Source: DATDAH01 sp963845425
Lineage (GTDB): Bacteria; Actinomycetota; Acidimicrobiia; Acidimicrobiales; DATDAH01
Assembly (NCBI GenBank): GCA_963845425.1
Contig: CAWJSC010000011.1
Location: 1-64,000 of the forward strand
Reading direction: 5' to 3'
Length of the DNA: 64,000 nucleotides
Part shown: in pieces, positions 57,190 through 64,000 of the stretch
How the letters are laid out: each line of letters begins with the position of its first letter
Position numbering within the stretch: position 1 is the stretch's first letter
The notes under the pieces: generated by a model
Databases searched by the model: none
The model's input: only the letters and a program-made list of their open reading frames with translations
What the model was told of the DNA's origin: nothing
Position numbers and translations under genes: made by a program

Positions 57190-57650
57190 GCACCCGCGAC
57201 CTGCTCGCCGGGGCGGCGCTGTTCGCCGGGGCGCCCGACGCCGACCTCGATCGGGTCGCGGCGTGGACCGAGGAGGCCTGGTTCGCCAGTGGCGACCACC
57301 TCCTCCGGGCCGGCGAGCCGGCCGATCGACTGCACGTCATCGTCGAGGGTCGGGTCGCGCTCTCGATACACGCCCCGGGGCGAGGTGACCTCGTGGTCGA
57401 GACCCTGGGTCCCGGTGACGTGCTCGGGGTGTCCTGGGCCCTCCCGTACGAACGCTGGGACCTCGATGCTCGAGCCTTGACCGACGTGGCCACCCTCGCC
57501 ATCGATGCGGCTCCCCTTCGGTCGGTGATGGATGCCGAGGACCCGCTCGGCCGCCTCGTGCGGCTGGGCATCACCGGGCTGCTCGGCGAGCGGCTCCACG
57601 CCACACGCCTCCGACTGATCGACCTGTACCAGGAAGGGGCCGGGGCATGA
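57186..57650 (+). CDS. cyclic-nucleotide-binding-domain protein (Crp/Fnr-like, no DNA-binding domain)
   Basis: This 154-residue protein consists of a single cNMP-binding domain and lacks the C-terminal helix-turn-helix of Crp/Fnr regulators. The phosphate-binding cassette region (PGDVLGVSWALPYERWDLDARA) departs from the canonical cAMP-binding form, so ligand binding is doubtful. It starts GTG with GTGA overlap and stops with ATGA overlap, squarely between the beta and gamma hydrogenase subunits. It may be a regulatory or assembly subunit of the hydrogenase. Confidence 0.85.
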   Translation: MSTRDLLAGAALFAGAPDADLDRVAAWTEEAWFASGDHLLRAGEPADRLHVIVEGRVALSIHAPGRGDLVVETLGPGDVLGVSWALPYERWDLDARALTDVATLAIDAAPLRSVMDAEDPLGRLVRLGITGLLGERLHATRLRLIDLYQEGAGA

Positions 57651-58483
57651 CCAGCGCCGTCGTCGACGGGCCCGCGAGCGACTCGGGCTGGGCCCCCCTG
57701 CCCTACCGGGTGACCGAGACGTGGCTCGAAGCCCCGGGGGTGAGCACGTTCGCGGTCGAGCCGCTCGAGCACGCCCTCCCCGCGGCCGCACCCGGGCAGT
57801 TCCACATGCTGTGGGCGTTCGGGGTCGGCGAGGCGCCGATCTCGGTGAGCCGGCTCCGCCCGGTCGGCCACGAGCACACGGTGCGGGCCGTCGGCGCGGT
57901 CAGTCAGGCCCTCGTCGCCCTCGAGGTCGGTGACGTCGTGGGCCTCCGGGGGCCCTTCGGAACCGCCTGGGCGGTCGACGGCGACGACGATCGGGACCTG
58001 CTCGTCGTCGCGGGGGGGATCGGCTTGGCGCCGGTCCGCCCGGTGATCGACGCCGCCGTGGGCCGGGCGGGGCGCACGACCGTGGTCATCGGGGCCCGCA
58101 GCCCGGGGGCACTCTTGTACGTCGACGACCGCCGGGCCTGGGCCGCCGCCGGGATCGAGGTCCACACGACGGTGGATCTCGCCGCCCCGGGATGGACCGG
58201 CGAGGTCGGGCTGGTCACCGCGCCGCTCTCCCGAGCACTGGCCGAGCCGGCGGCCACGACCGCCGTCGTGTGCGGGCCGGAGCCGATGATGAGGTTCACC
58301 GCGGAGCGACTGGTGCGGCTCGGTGTGCCCGACAGCGCGATCCGGGTGTCCCTCGAGCGGAACATGGCCTGCGGCATCGGCCAGTGTGGGCGCTGCCAGC
58401 TCGGTCCCGTCCTGTTGTGCCAGGAGGGCGCCGTCCTCGACTGGCCCGACGCGGCACCGCTCTTGGAGGTCCGAGGATGGTGA
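57647..58483 (+). CDS. hyhG: group 3b NiFe hydrogenase gamma subunit (FAD/NAD(P)-binding, HydG/HyhG)
   Basis: This 278-residue reductase subunit has an FAD-binding domain first, an NAD(P)-binding Rossmann region (VVAGGIGLAPVRPV, then VVCGPEPMM) and a C-terminal 2Fe-2S site CGIGQCGRC followed by a further Cys. It passes electrons to or from pyridine nucleotides. Overlaps on both sides (ATGA and ATGGTGA) tie it to its partners. Confidence 0.94.
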   Translation: MTSAVVDGPASDSGWAPLPYRVTETWLEAPGVSTFAVEPLEHALPAAAPGQFHMLWAFGVGEAPISVSRLRPVGHEHTVRAVGAVSQALVALEVGDVVGLRGPFGTAWAVDGDDDRDLLVVAGGIGLAPVRPVIDAAVGRAGRTTVVIGARSPGALLYVDDRRAWAAAGIEVHTTVDLAAPGWTGEVGLVTAPLSRALAEPAATTAVVCGPEPMMRFTAERLVRLGVPDSAIRVSLERNMACGIGQCGRCQLGPVLLCQEGAVLDWPDAAPLLEVRGW

Positions 58484-59298
58484 ACCGCCCCTCGCTCGCG
58501 GTGTGGAAGTTCGCCTCCTGCGACGGCTGCCAACTCACGTTGCTCGACTGCGAGGACGAGTTGTTGGCGGTGGTCGGGGTGGTCGACATCGCCTACTTCC
58601 TCGAAGCCACCCGGGCGACAGTCGCCGGGCCCTACGACGTGTCGTTGGTCGAGGGTTCGATCACCACCCCGGGCGATGCCGAGCGCATCCAGCAGATACG
58701 AGCCAACTCCCGGTTCCTCGTCACCATCGGAGCCTGCGCCACCTCGGGAGGCATCCAGGCGCTGCGGAACTTCGCCGATGTCCGCGAGTACGCCGCCATC
58801 GTCTACGCCGATCCCCGGTTCGTCGCCACACTGGACCGGTCCTCACCCATCGCTGAGCACGTCGCCGTGGACCTCGAGCTTCGAGGCTGCCCGATCGACA
58901 AACGCCAACTCCTGGAGACGATCGGCGCCCTGCTCGCCGGCCGCCGACCCGACCTGCCGACCCATTCGGTCTGCGTCGAGTGCAAGCAGGCCGGGCACCC
59001 CTGCGTGCTCGTGTCCGAGGGCGCCCCCTGCCTCGGCCCGGTGACCCAGGCGGGCTGTGGCGCCCTGTGCCCCGGTTACCGCCGGGCCTGCTTCGGCTGC
59101 TTCGGTCCGGCCGAGTCGGCCGAGACCGAGGCCCTGATCGGGACGCTCCTCGCCCAAGGCCATGCCCCCGAGGACATCGAGCGCCTGTTCCGCACCTTCA
59201 ACGTCGGGGCGCCGGCGTTCGCCGAGGCCGCCCGATCCGCCGCGGCGCGTGTCCCGGTGCCCGTGACCTTGTCCCCCCGCCCCGAGGCACCGAAGTGA
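58477..59298 (+). CDS. hyhS: group 3b NiFe hydrogenase small (delta) subunit (HydD/HyhS)
   Basis: This is a 273-residue small subunit. The proximal 4Fe-4S cluster ligands start with C15-x2-C18 (SCDGCQ), continue in GACATSGG and end in LRGCPIDK. A Cys-rich C-terminal region (CVECKQAGHPC, CGALCPG, CFGCFGP) carries further clusters. There is no twin-arginine signal, consistent with a cytoplasmic group 3 enzyme. ATG 58477 overlaps the gamma-subunit stop. Confidence 0.94.
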   Translation: MVNRPSLAVWKFASCDGCQLTLLDCEDELLAVVGVVDIAYFLEATRATVAGPYDVSLVEGSITTPGDAERIQQIRANSRFLVTIGACATSGGIQALRNFADVREYAAIVYADPRFVATLDRSSPIAEHVAVDLELRGCPIDKRQLLETIGALLAGRRPDLPTHSVCVECKQAGHPCVLVSEGAPCLGPVTQAGCGALCPGYRRACFGCFGPAESAETEALIGTLLAQGHAPEDIERLFRTFNVGAPAFAEAARSAAARVPVPVTLSPRPEAPK

Positions 59299-60599
59299 CC
59301 CACCGCACTCCCGCCGGACGACGGCTCCAAGTCGATGCCCTCGCCCGGGTCGAGGGGGAAGGCGCCATGTACGTCGACATCGAAGGCGACCAGGTCCGCG
59401 ACGTGCAGCTGCGGATCTACGAGCCGCCCCGCTTCTTCGAAGCCTTCCTCGTGGGCCGGGCCTACACCGAGCCGGCGGACATCACCGCCCGGATCTGCGG
59501 GATCTGCCCGGTCGCTTATCAGATGAGTGCCTGCCTGGCGATCGAGGATGCCTGTGGCGTCCGCGTCGACGGCCCCCTGCACGACCTGCGCCGCCTCCTC
59601 TACTGCGGCGAATGGATCGAGAGCCACACCCTCCACGTCCACCTCCTCCACGCGCCGGACTTCCTCGGCTACGAGGGTGCCATCGACCTGGCCCGGGACC
59701 ATCGGACGGAGGTCGAGCGAGGACTCGAGCTGAAGAAGATCGGCAACGAGATCGTCGAGGTCGTGGGCGGCCGGGCCATCCACCCGGTGAACGTGAAGGT
59801 CGGCGGCTTCTACCGGCTCCCCTCCCGACAGGAACGGCGGACCCTACGGGAGCGACTGCTGCGGGCCGTCGACCTGGCCACCGAGGTGGTGGCCTGGGTG
59901 GGCGGCTTCGACGTCCCTGATCTCACCCACCACCACGAGCTGGTCGCACTCCAGGACCCCGAGCGCTACGCGGTCATGGACGGCCGGGTCCTGAGCGACG
60001 GCGGCTTGGATGTGGACGCCGCCGGGTTCGGTGCGGCCGCCGTCGAGGAGCCCGTCGCCCACTCGACGGCCCTCCACTCGATGCTGCTCGACCGCGGCAA
60101 CTACCTGGTCGGGCCCATGGCCCGCCTGCCCCTGGGCTTCGCCAAGTTGGCCGAGCCGGCGCGGCACGCGGCGACCGTGGCCGGCCTGGGCCCCGACACC
60201 CGCAATCCCTTCCGCAGCATCGTCACCCGCGCCGTGGAGGTCCTGCACGCCTGTGTCGAAGCCGTGACCATCCTCGACGGCTGGGAGGAGCCTGACGCCC
60301 CGGCGATCGCCGTGGAACCCCGCGCCGGCGAGGGCCATGGGGTCACCGAAGCCCCCCGCGGCCTGCTCTACCACCGCTACGTGCTCGATGACGACGGCAC
60401 CATCGTCGAGGTCCAGATCACCCCGCCGACCTCCCAGAACCAGGCCACCATCGAGCACGATCTGTTCCATCTGGTCGAGAGCCACCTCGACCTCGACGAC
60501 GACGACCTGCAGCACCTGGCCGAACAGGCCATCCGGAACTACGACCCCTGCATCTCCTGCGCGACGCACTTCCTCGACCTGGAGGTCCGACGGCATTGA
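59295..60599 (+). CDS. hyhL: group 3b NiFe hydrogenase large (alpha) subunit (HydA/HyhL)
   Basis: This 434-residue catalytic subunit binds the NiFe site through RICGIC (C68, C71) and DPCISC (C419, C422). The sequence ends DPCISCATHFLDLEVRRH; cleavage after His425 by the protease would remove nine residues. The L1 and L2 motifs fit group 3b, the NADP-linked sulfhydrogenase-type enzymes. GTG 59295 overlaps the small-subunit stop. It takes up or evolves H2 at the expense of NAD(P)H. Confidence 0.96.
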   Translation: MTHRTPAGRRLQVDALARVEGEGAMYVDIEGDQVRDVQLRIYEPPRFFEAFLVGRAYTEPADITARICGICPVAYQMSACLAIEDACGVRVDGPLHDLRRLLYCGEWIESHTLHVHLLHAPDFLGYEGAIDLARDHRTEVERGLELKKIGNEIVEVVGGRAIHPVNVKVGGFYRLPSRQERRTLRERLLRAVDLATEVVAWVGGFDVPDLTHHHELVALQDPERYAVMDGRVLSDGGLDVDAAGFGAAAVEEPVAHSTALHSMLLDRGNYLVGPMARLPLGFAKLAEPARHAATVAGLGPDTRNPFRSIVTRAVEVLHACVEAVTILDGWEEPDAPAIAVEPRAGEGHGVTEAPRGLLYHRYVLDDDGTIVEVQITPPTSQNQATIEHDLFHLVESHLDLDDDDLQHLAEQAIRNYDPCISCATHFLDLEVRRH

Positions 60600-61087
60600 G
60601 CAGCCTCCTGGTGATCGGCGTCGGCAACCGCTTCGGCCGCGATGACGGCGTGGGCCCCGCCGTCATCGACCGCGTCCGCCAGCTCTGCCCCGACACCCCG
60701 GCCGTCGAGGCCGACGGCGAGCCCGCCCGCCTGGTCGAGGCGTGGGACAACGCCGATCTGGTCATCCTGGTGGACGCGGTGCGCTCCGGAGCGCCGGCGG
60801 GGACCTGCCATCGTCTCGTCATCGAATCCGACGAGGAGGCCACGGGGTTGGGCGGTCTTCGCTCGACGACCAGCAGTCACGGTGCGGGGGTGGCCGAGGC
60901 CTGGGCGCTGGGTGCCGCGCTCGGCCGCACCCCCCACCGTCTGGTGGTCCTCGGCGTGGAAGGAGCCTGCTTCGAGCCCGGCCACGGCCTCTCCGACGCT
61001 GTGGCGCGCGCCGTGGTCCGGACCGCCCGGTCGGTCCACGACGAGATCGCCGCAGCCCGCGCGCGGCGCCCCGACCTCCCGTCCTGA
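60596..61087 (+). CDS. hydrogenase maturation protease (HyaD/HybD family)
   Basis: This 163-residue endopeptidase has GVGNRFGRDDGVG at the N-terminus, whose Asp/Glu side binds nickel, and a second candidate ligand in DLVILVDAV. It should cut the C-terminal tail of the large subunit after metal insertion. The apparent TTG start (60596) overlaps the large-subunit stop as TTGA; a GTG at 60611 is possible but would drop the first strand. Confidence 0.9.
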   Translation: MSSLLVIGVGNRFGRDDGVGPAVIDRVRQLCPDTPAVEADGEPARLVEAWDNADLVILVDAVRSGAPAGTCHRLVIESDEEATGLGGLRSTTSSHGAGVAEAWALGAALGRTPHRLVVLGVEGACFEPGHGLSDAVARAVVRTARSVHDEIAAARARRPDLPS

Positions 61088-61107
61088 GACCCGGCGCCGC
61101 TCGACCG

Positions 61108-62172
61108 TCAGCAGATCCGGGGCAACTGCTCGCCGAGCGGGCGGTCGACGATCCGGGTCGCGCCGAGGGCCGTGCGGGCGAGAACCATGCCCGGGTGGCC
61201 CTCCCGGACCCGACCGACCACCGTGGCCCCGCGACCCTGATCGTGGGCCGTCATGGCGGCGAGCACGTCGTCGGCCCCGTCGGGTCCGACGAAGGCGACC
61301 AGGGTCCCCTCGTTCGCCACCTGGAGGGGGTCGAGGCCCAGGAGACCACAGGCCGAACGAACCTCGTCGGGCACCGGCACGGCCGGTTCGTCGAGATCGA
61401 CCCCCACGCCCGCGACGCCGGCCAACTCGTGGAGGGAGGCGGCGAGACCCCCGCGGGTCAGGTCGCGCAAGGCATGGACGTGCCTCGACGAGGCCAGCAT
61501 GTCGGCCACCAGAGTGTTCAGGGGAGCCGTGTCGGAGCGCAGGTCGGTACCGAACGCGAGGCCTTCCCGCACGCTCAGGACCGCGATCCCGTGACGACCG
61601 ATCGGTCCGCTGACGATCACCACGTCACCGGGCCGGATGTGTTCGGGCCCGAGGTCCAGCCCTTCGGCCAGCACCCCGACGCCCGCGGTGGTGACGAACA
61701 GCCCGTCGCCGTGACCTCGCTCCACCACCTTCGTGTCACCGGTGACCAAGGCCACGCCGGCTCGGGTCGCGGCCCGCCCCATCGAGGTCGCGACCCGCCC
61801 CAGGACCTCGAGCTCGAGGCCCTCCTCGAGCACGAACGCGGTGGACAGCGCAACCGGGACCGCCCCGCTCACGGCGAGGTCGTTGACCGTGCCGTTCACG
61901 GCCAGCTCGCCGATGTCGCCGCCGGGGAAGAACAGCGGGCGGACCACGTAGCTGTCGGTGGTGAACGCGAGGCGGCCACCCGGGGCCAGGTCCAGAACCG
62001 CCGAGTCGGTGGGCGTGGCCGAGGCCGCCGCCGGACCGAAGGCCGGGAGGAAGAGGTGCTCGATGAGGTCGCCGGTGAGCGCGCCGCCGCCGCCATGACC
62101 GAGCACGACGCGGTCGTGGTCCCGCAGGGGCCGCGGGCAGACCCATCCTCCGGGGTCGATCGCGTCAGCCAC
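61108..62172 (-). CDS. hypE: hydrogenase maturation protein HypE
   Basis: This 354-residue protein belongs to the AIR-synthase/PurM fold. It has the N-terminal GHGGGGALT motif and the conserved C-terminal PRIC, whose terminal Cys is carbamoylated by HypF and dehydrated to thiocyanate for the iron cyanide ligands. GTG 62172 overlaps the hypD stop by 8 nt. It ends 20 bp from the convergent structural operon. Confidence 0.95.
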   Translation of the reverse strand: MADAIDPGGWVCPRPLRDHDRVVLGHGGGGALTGDLIEHLFLPAFGPAAASATPTDSAVLDLAPGGRLAFTTDSYVVRPLFFPGGDIGELAVNGTVNDLAVSGAVPVALSTAFVLEEGLELEVLGRVATSMGRAATRAGVALVTGDTKVVERGHGDGLFVTTAGVGVLAEGLDLGPEHIRPGDVVIVSGPIGRHGIAVLSVREGLAFGTDLRSDTAPLNTLVADMLASSRHVHALRDLTRGGLAASLHELAGVAGVGVDLDEPAVPVPDEVRSACGLLGLDPLQVANEGTLVAFVGPDGADDVLAAMTAHDQGRGATVVGRVREGHPGMVLARTALGATRIVDRPLGEQLPRIC

Positions 62173-63277
62173 GGGGCCACGCAACCGGTGCGCCCATCTG
62201 CCGGTACCGGAAATAGGCCGCGCAGGCACCCTCCGCGGAGACCATCGGCGCTCCCAACGGGGTCCGGGGTGTGCAGGCGGTGCCGAAGGCCTCACAGGCA
62301 TCGGGTTTGATCAGCCCTTGGAGGACTTCGCCGCTTCGACAGACCGTCGGCTCCTCGACGCGGATCTCGCCCACGTCGAATCGGGCCTCGGCATCGAGGG
62401 CCCGGAACTCGTCCCGCAGCCGCCATCCGCTGGCCGCTATCCCGCCGATCCCCCGCCAGGGTCGGTCGCACACCTCGAACACCTCGGCCAGCACCGCCTG
62501 GGCCGGCCGATTGCCTTCCGCCCGCACTGCGCGCGGGTAGGCGTTCTCCACCTCCGCCCGTCCGGACTCCAGCTGCAGGACGCAACGGCGGATCCCGTCG
62601 AGCACGTCGACGGGCTCGAAACCCGTGACGACGATGGGCACGCCGAAGCGATGGGCCAGCGCTTCGTACTGCGCGGTGCCCATCACGGTGCACACATGAC
62701 CGGCCGCGAGGAACCCGTCGACCCGCGACTGGCCTGAGGTCAGGAGCGCTTCGATGGCCGGCGGCACGAGCACGTGGCTCACCAGCATCGAGAAGTTCGT
62801 CAGCCCACGATCACGGGCCAGCACCACCGCCATGGCGTTGGCCGGTGCCGTGGTCTCGAAGCCGACCCCGAAGAACACCACCTCTCGGTCGGGCTCGTCC
62901 TGGGCGATCGCGACGGCGTCGAGGGGCGAGTAGACCACCCGCACGTCGCCCCCGGCCGCCTTGACCCCGAACAGGTCACCCTCCGAGCCCGGCACCCGCA
63001 GCATGTCGCCGAAGGAACAGAAGGTGACCTCAGGGCGAGCGGCGATACGCAGAGCCCGGTCGACGATCTCCAGCGGCGTCACACACACGGGGCACCCGGG
63101 GCCGTGGATCAGTTCGATGGCGTCGGGCAAGAGCTGATCGATGCCGTGACGGATGATCGAATGGGTCTGACCGCCACACACCTCCATCACGGCCCAGGGA
63201 CGGGTCGTGGCCACCGCGATCGCGTCCAGCAACTGCCGGGCCAGCACCGGATCACCGAACTCATCGAGGTACTTCAC
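62165..63277 (-). CDS. hypD: hydrogenase maturation protein HypD
   Basis: This 370-residue scaffold protein has CGGQTH (near residue 34), GPGCPVC (near 62) and the C-terminal 4Fe-4S Cys set (TVCRSGEVLQG, CEAFGTACTP and EGACAAYF). With HypC it assembles the Fe(CN)2CO unit. The start overlaps the hypC stop as ATGA. Confidence 0.97.
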   Translation of the reverse strand: MKYLDEFGDPVLARQLLDAIAVATTRPWAVMEVCGGQTHSIIRHGIDQLLPDAIELIHGPGCPVCVTPLEIVDRALRIAARPEVTFCSFGDMLRVPGSEGDLFGVKAAGGDVRVVYSPLDAVAIAQDEPDREVVFFGVGFETTAPANAMAVVLARDRGLTNFSMLVSHVLVPPAIEALLTSGQSRVDGFLAAGHVCTVMGTAQYEALAHRFGVPIVVTGFEPVDVLDGIRRCVLQLESGRAEVENAYPRAVRAEGNRPAQAVLAEVFEVCDRPWRGIGGIAASGWRLRDEFRALDAEARFDVGEIRVEEPTVCRSGEVLQGLIKPDACEAFGTACTPRTPLGAPMVSAEGACAAYFRYRQMGAPVAWPRG

Positions 63278-63546
63278 GACGTCGGGAGGTCGCCCGGCTC
63301 GGGAGGGCCGAGCTCGTCCTCCAGCGGGCCCATCTCGGTGAGCATGGCGAGCGTCTCCAGGGCCGACGCTTCATCGACGCTGGTGATCGCAAATCCGGCG
63401 TGGACGATCGCGTAGGTGCCCACCTGTGCCTCCGGGACATAGACCAGGCAGACCTCCCTGGTCACCCCGCCGAAGTCGGCAATGGCCATCGGTGTGCCCC
63501 GGTCGTCGTGGAGCTCCACGATCCGACCGGGAATGCCCAGGCACAT
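63274..63546 (-). CDS. hypC: hydrogenase assembly chaperone HypC
   Basis: This 90-residue protein begins MCLGIPG with the essential Cys2 that binds the iron unit. The HAGFAI segment is also typical. It overlaps hypD downstream and lies 1 nt after hypF upstream. Confidence 0.96.
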   Translation of the reverse strand: MCLGIPGRIVELHDDRGTPMAIADFGGVTREVCLVYVPEAQVGTYAIVHAGFAITSVDEASALETLAMLTEMGPLEDELGPPEPGDLPTS

Positions 63547-63547
63547 C

Positions 63548-64000
63548 TCAGGCTCCTCGCGGCCGGCTCGTCCGCCCGGCCACCACCGCCTGGCCCAGCG
63601 ACAGCCCGCCGTCGTTCGGCGGCACCAGGCGGTGAGTCAACACCACGTGGCCCTCGTCCTCCAAGCGCCGGCGGGTGAGGGTCGTCACGATCGCATTCTG
63701 GAACACGCCGCCGGTGAGAGCCACCGGCAGCCTCCCCCTTCCCGCGGCCACCCGGGACACCGAGGCGGCCACGACATCGGCGAGGGCCTGGTGGAAGGCC
63801 AGGGCCAGGTCATCCACCGCCGGCCGGCTCGCCGACGCGGCCGTGACCAGAGCGGCCAACAGGGGCGTCGGATCGATGACGCCGTCATCGCCGAGGCTGA
63901 ACGTGAGGCGCGCCGCTCCCGCCCGGCCCCTCTCCGCCCGGGCCTCCAGCTCCATGGCCGCCTGAGCCTCATAGCCGGCCCGCTGGCGCACGCCCAGCAG
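63548..64000 (-). CDS. hypF: carbamoyltransferase HypF, C-terminal part (runs off the window)
   Basis: These are the last 150 residues of HypF; the gene continues past the right edge. YEAQAAMELEA, FHQALADVV and GGVFQNAIV are typical of the C-terminal Kae1-like domain that makes the carbamoyl adenylate used to modify HypE. It is followed at once by hypC. hypA and hypB are not in the window. Confidence 0.95.
   Translation of the reverse strand: MLGVRQRAGYEAQAAMELEARAERGRAGAARLTFSLGDDGVIDPTPLLAALVTAASASRPAVDDLALAFHQALADVVAASVSRVAAGRGRLPVALTGGVFQNAIVTTLTRRRLEDEGHVVLTHRLVPPNDGGLSLGQAVVAGRTSRPRGA

Noticed and set aside
1..64000. CRISPR arrays, IS elements, prophage or rRNA genes
   Set aside because: No regularly spaced repeats, transposase, integrase, phage structural or rRNA sequence was found by reading; the only repeats are R1/R2 and the hairpin arm.

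Overview
The window looks like chromosomal DNA of a high-GC actinobacterium. GC is about 70%, codon third positions are GC-rich, and many starts are GTG. Class Acidimicrobiia is my best guess, an inference from gene content rather than a marker gene. Lineage clues are an actinobacterial 6C small RNA beside a HAD-IB/acyltransferase gene, a deazaflavin (F420)-type reductase, a TIGR03086/mycothiol-isomerase-like DinB protein, a DUF222-type HNH endonuclease and leaderless-looking promoters. No rRNA, prophage, IS element or CRISPR array was seen.

0-16 kb: an FtsX-like permease; a HAD-IB/PlsC fusion with a 6C RNA upstream; a LysR regulator followed by citrate synthase; a quinone oxidoreductase coupled to a GNAT/acyl-CoA synthetase fusion; a molybdopterin oxidoreductase; an SDR; and a DUF11 surface protein ending in an LPRTG sorting signal. 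15.6-22.2 kb: two unlike phosphotransferases, a sarcosine-oxidase-like flavoprotein, a Rieske oxygenase of the choline/betaine monooxygenase type and a CocE-type hydrolase. 22.3-32 kb: a peptide-uptake locus with two ATPases, one ORF fusing both permeases, a C-terminally anchored binding protein, an S9 peptidase, a deacetylase-family protein and a divergent P1 aminopeptidase.

32-45.6 kb is the most interesting block. A TetR regulator and a Rieske oxygenase face a PotA-like ATPase and an aldehyde dehydrogenase. PotC/PotB/PotD-like genes then face a tightly coupled set: PYROXD2-like oxidoreductase, Rieske oxygenase, class III aminotransferase and a second PYROXD2-like oxidoreductase. Both divergent promoter regions carry the same 7-4-7 inverted repeat, so this is probably one TetR regulon for uptake and oxidation of an unidentified amine or quaternary ammonium compound.

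45.6-56 kb: a HupE-like protein, two MaoC-type hydratases, tRNA-Val, a Ssu/Tau-type ABC transporter, two small actinobacterial enzymes, an HNH endonuclease, and a lower-GC stretch where three small lipoprotein genes sit in two units bounded by the same two repeats. An ArsR/methyltransferase pair and tRNA-Cys follow. 56-64 kb: an overlapping set of structural genes for a group 3b-like NiFe hydrogenase, with an embedded cyclic-nucleotide-binding-domain protein and a maturation protease, converging on hypF-hypC-hypD-hypE. hypF runs off the right edge.
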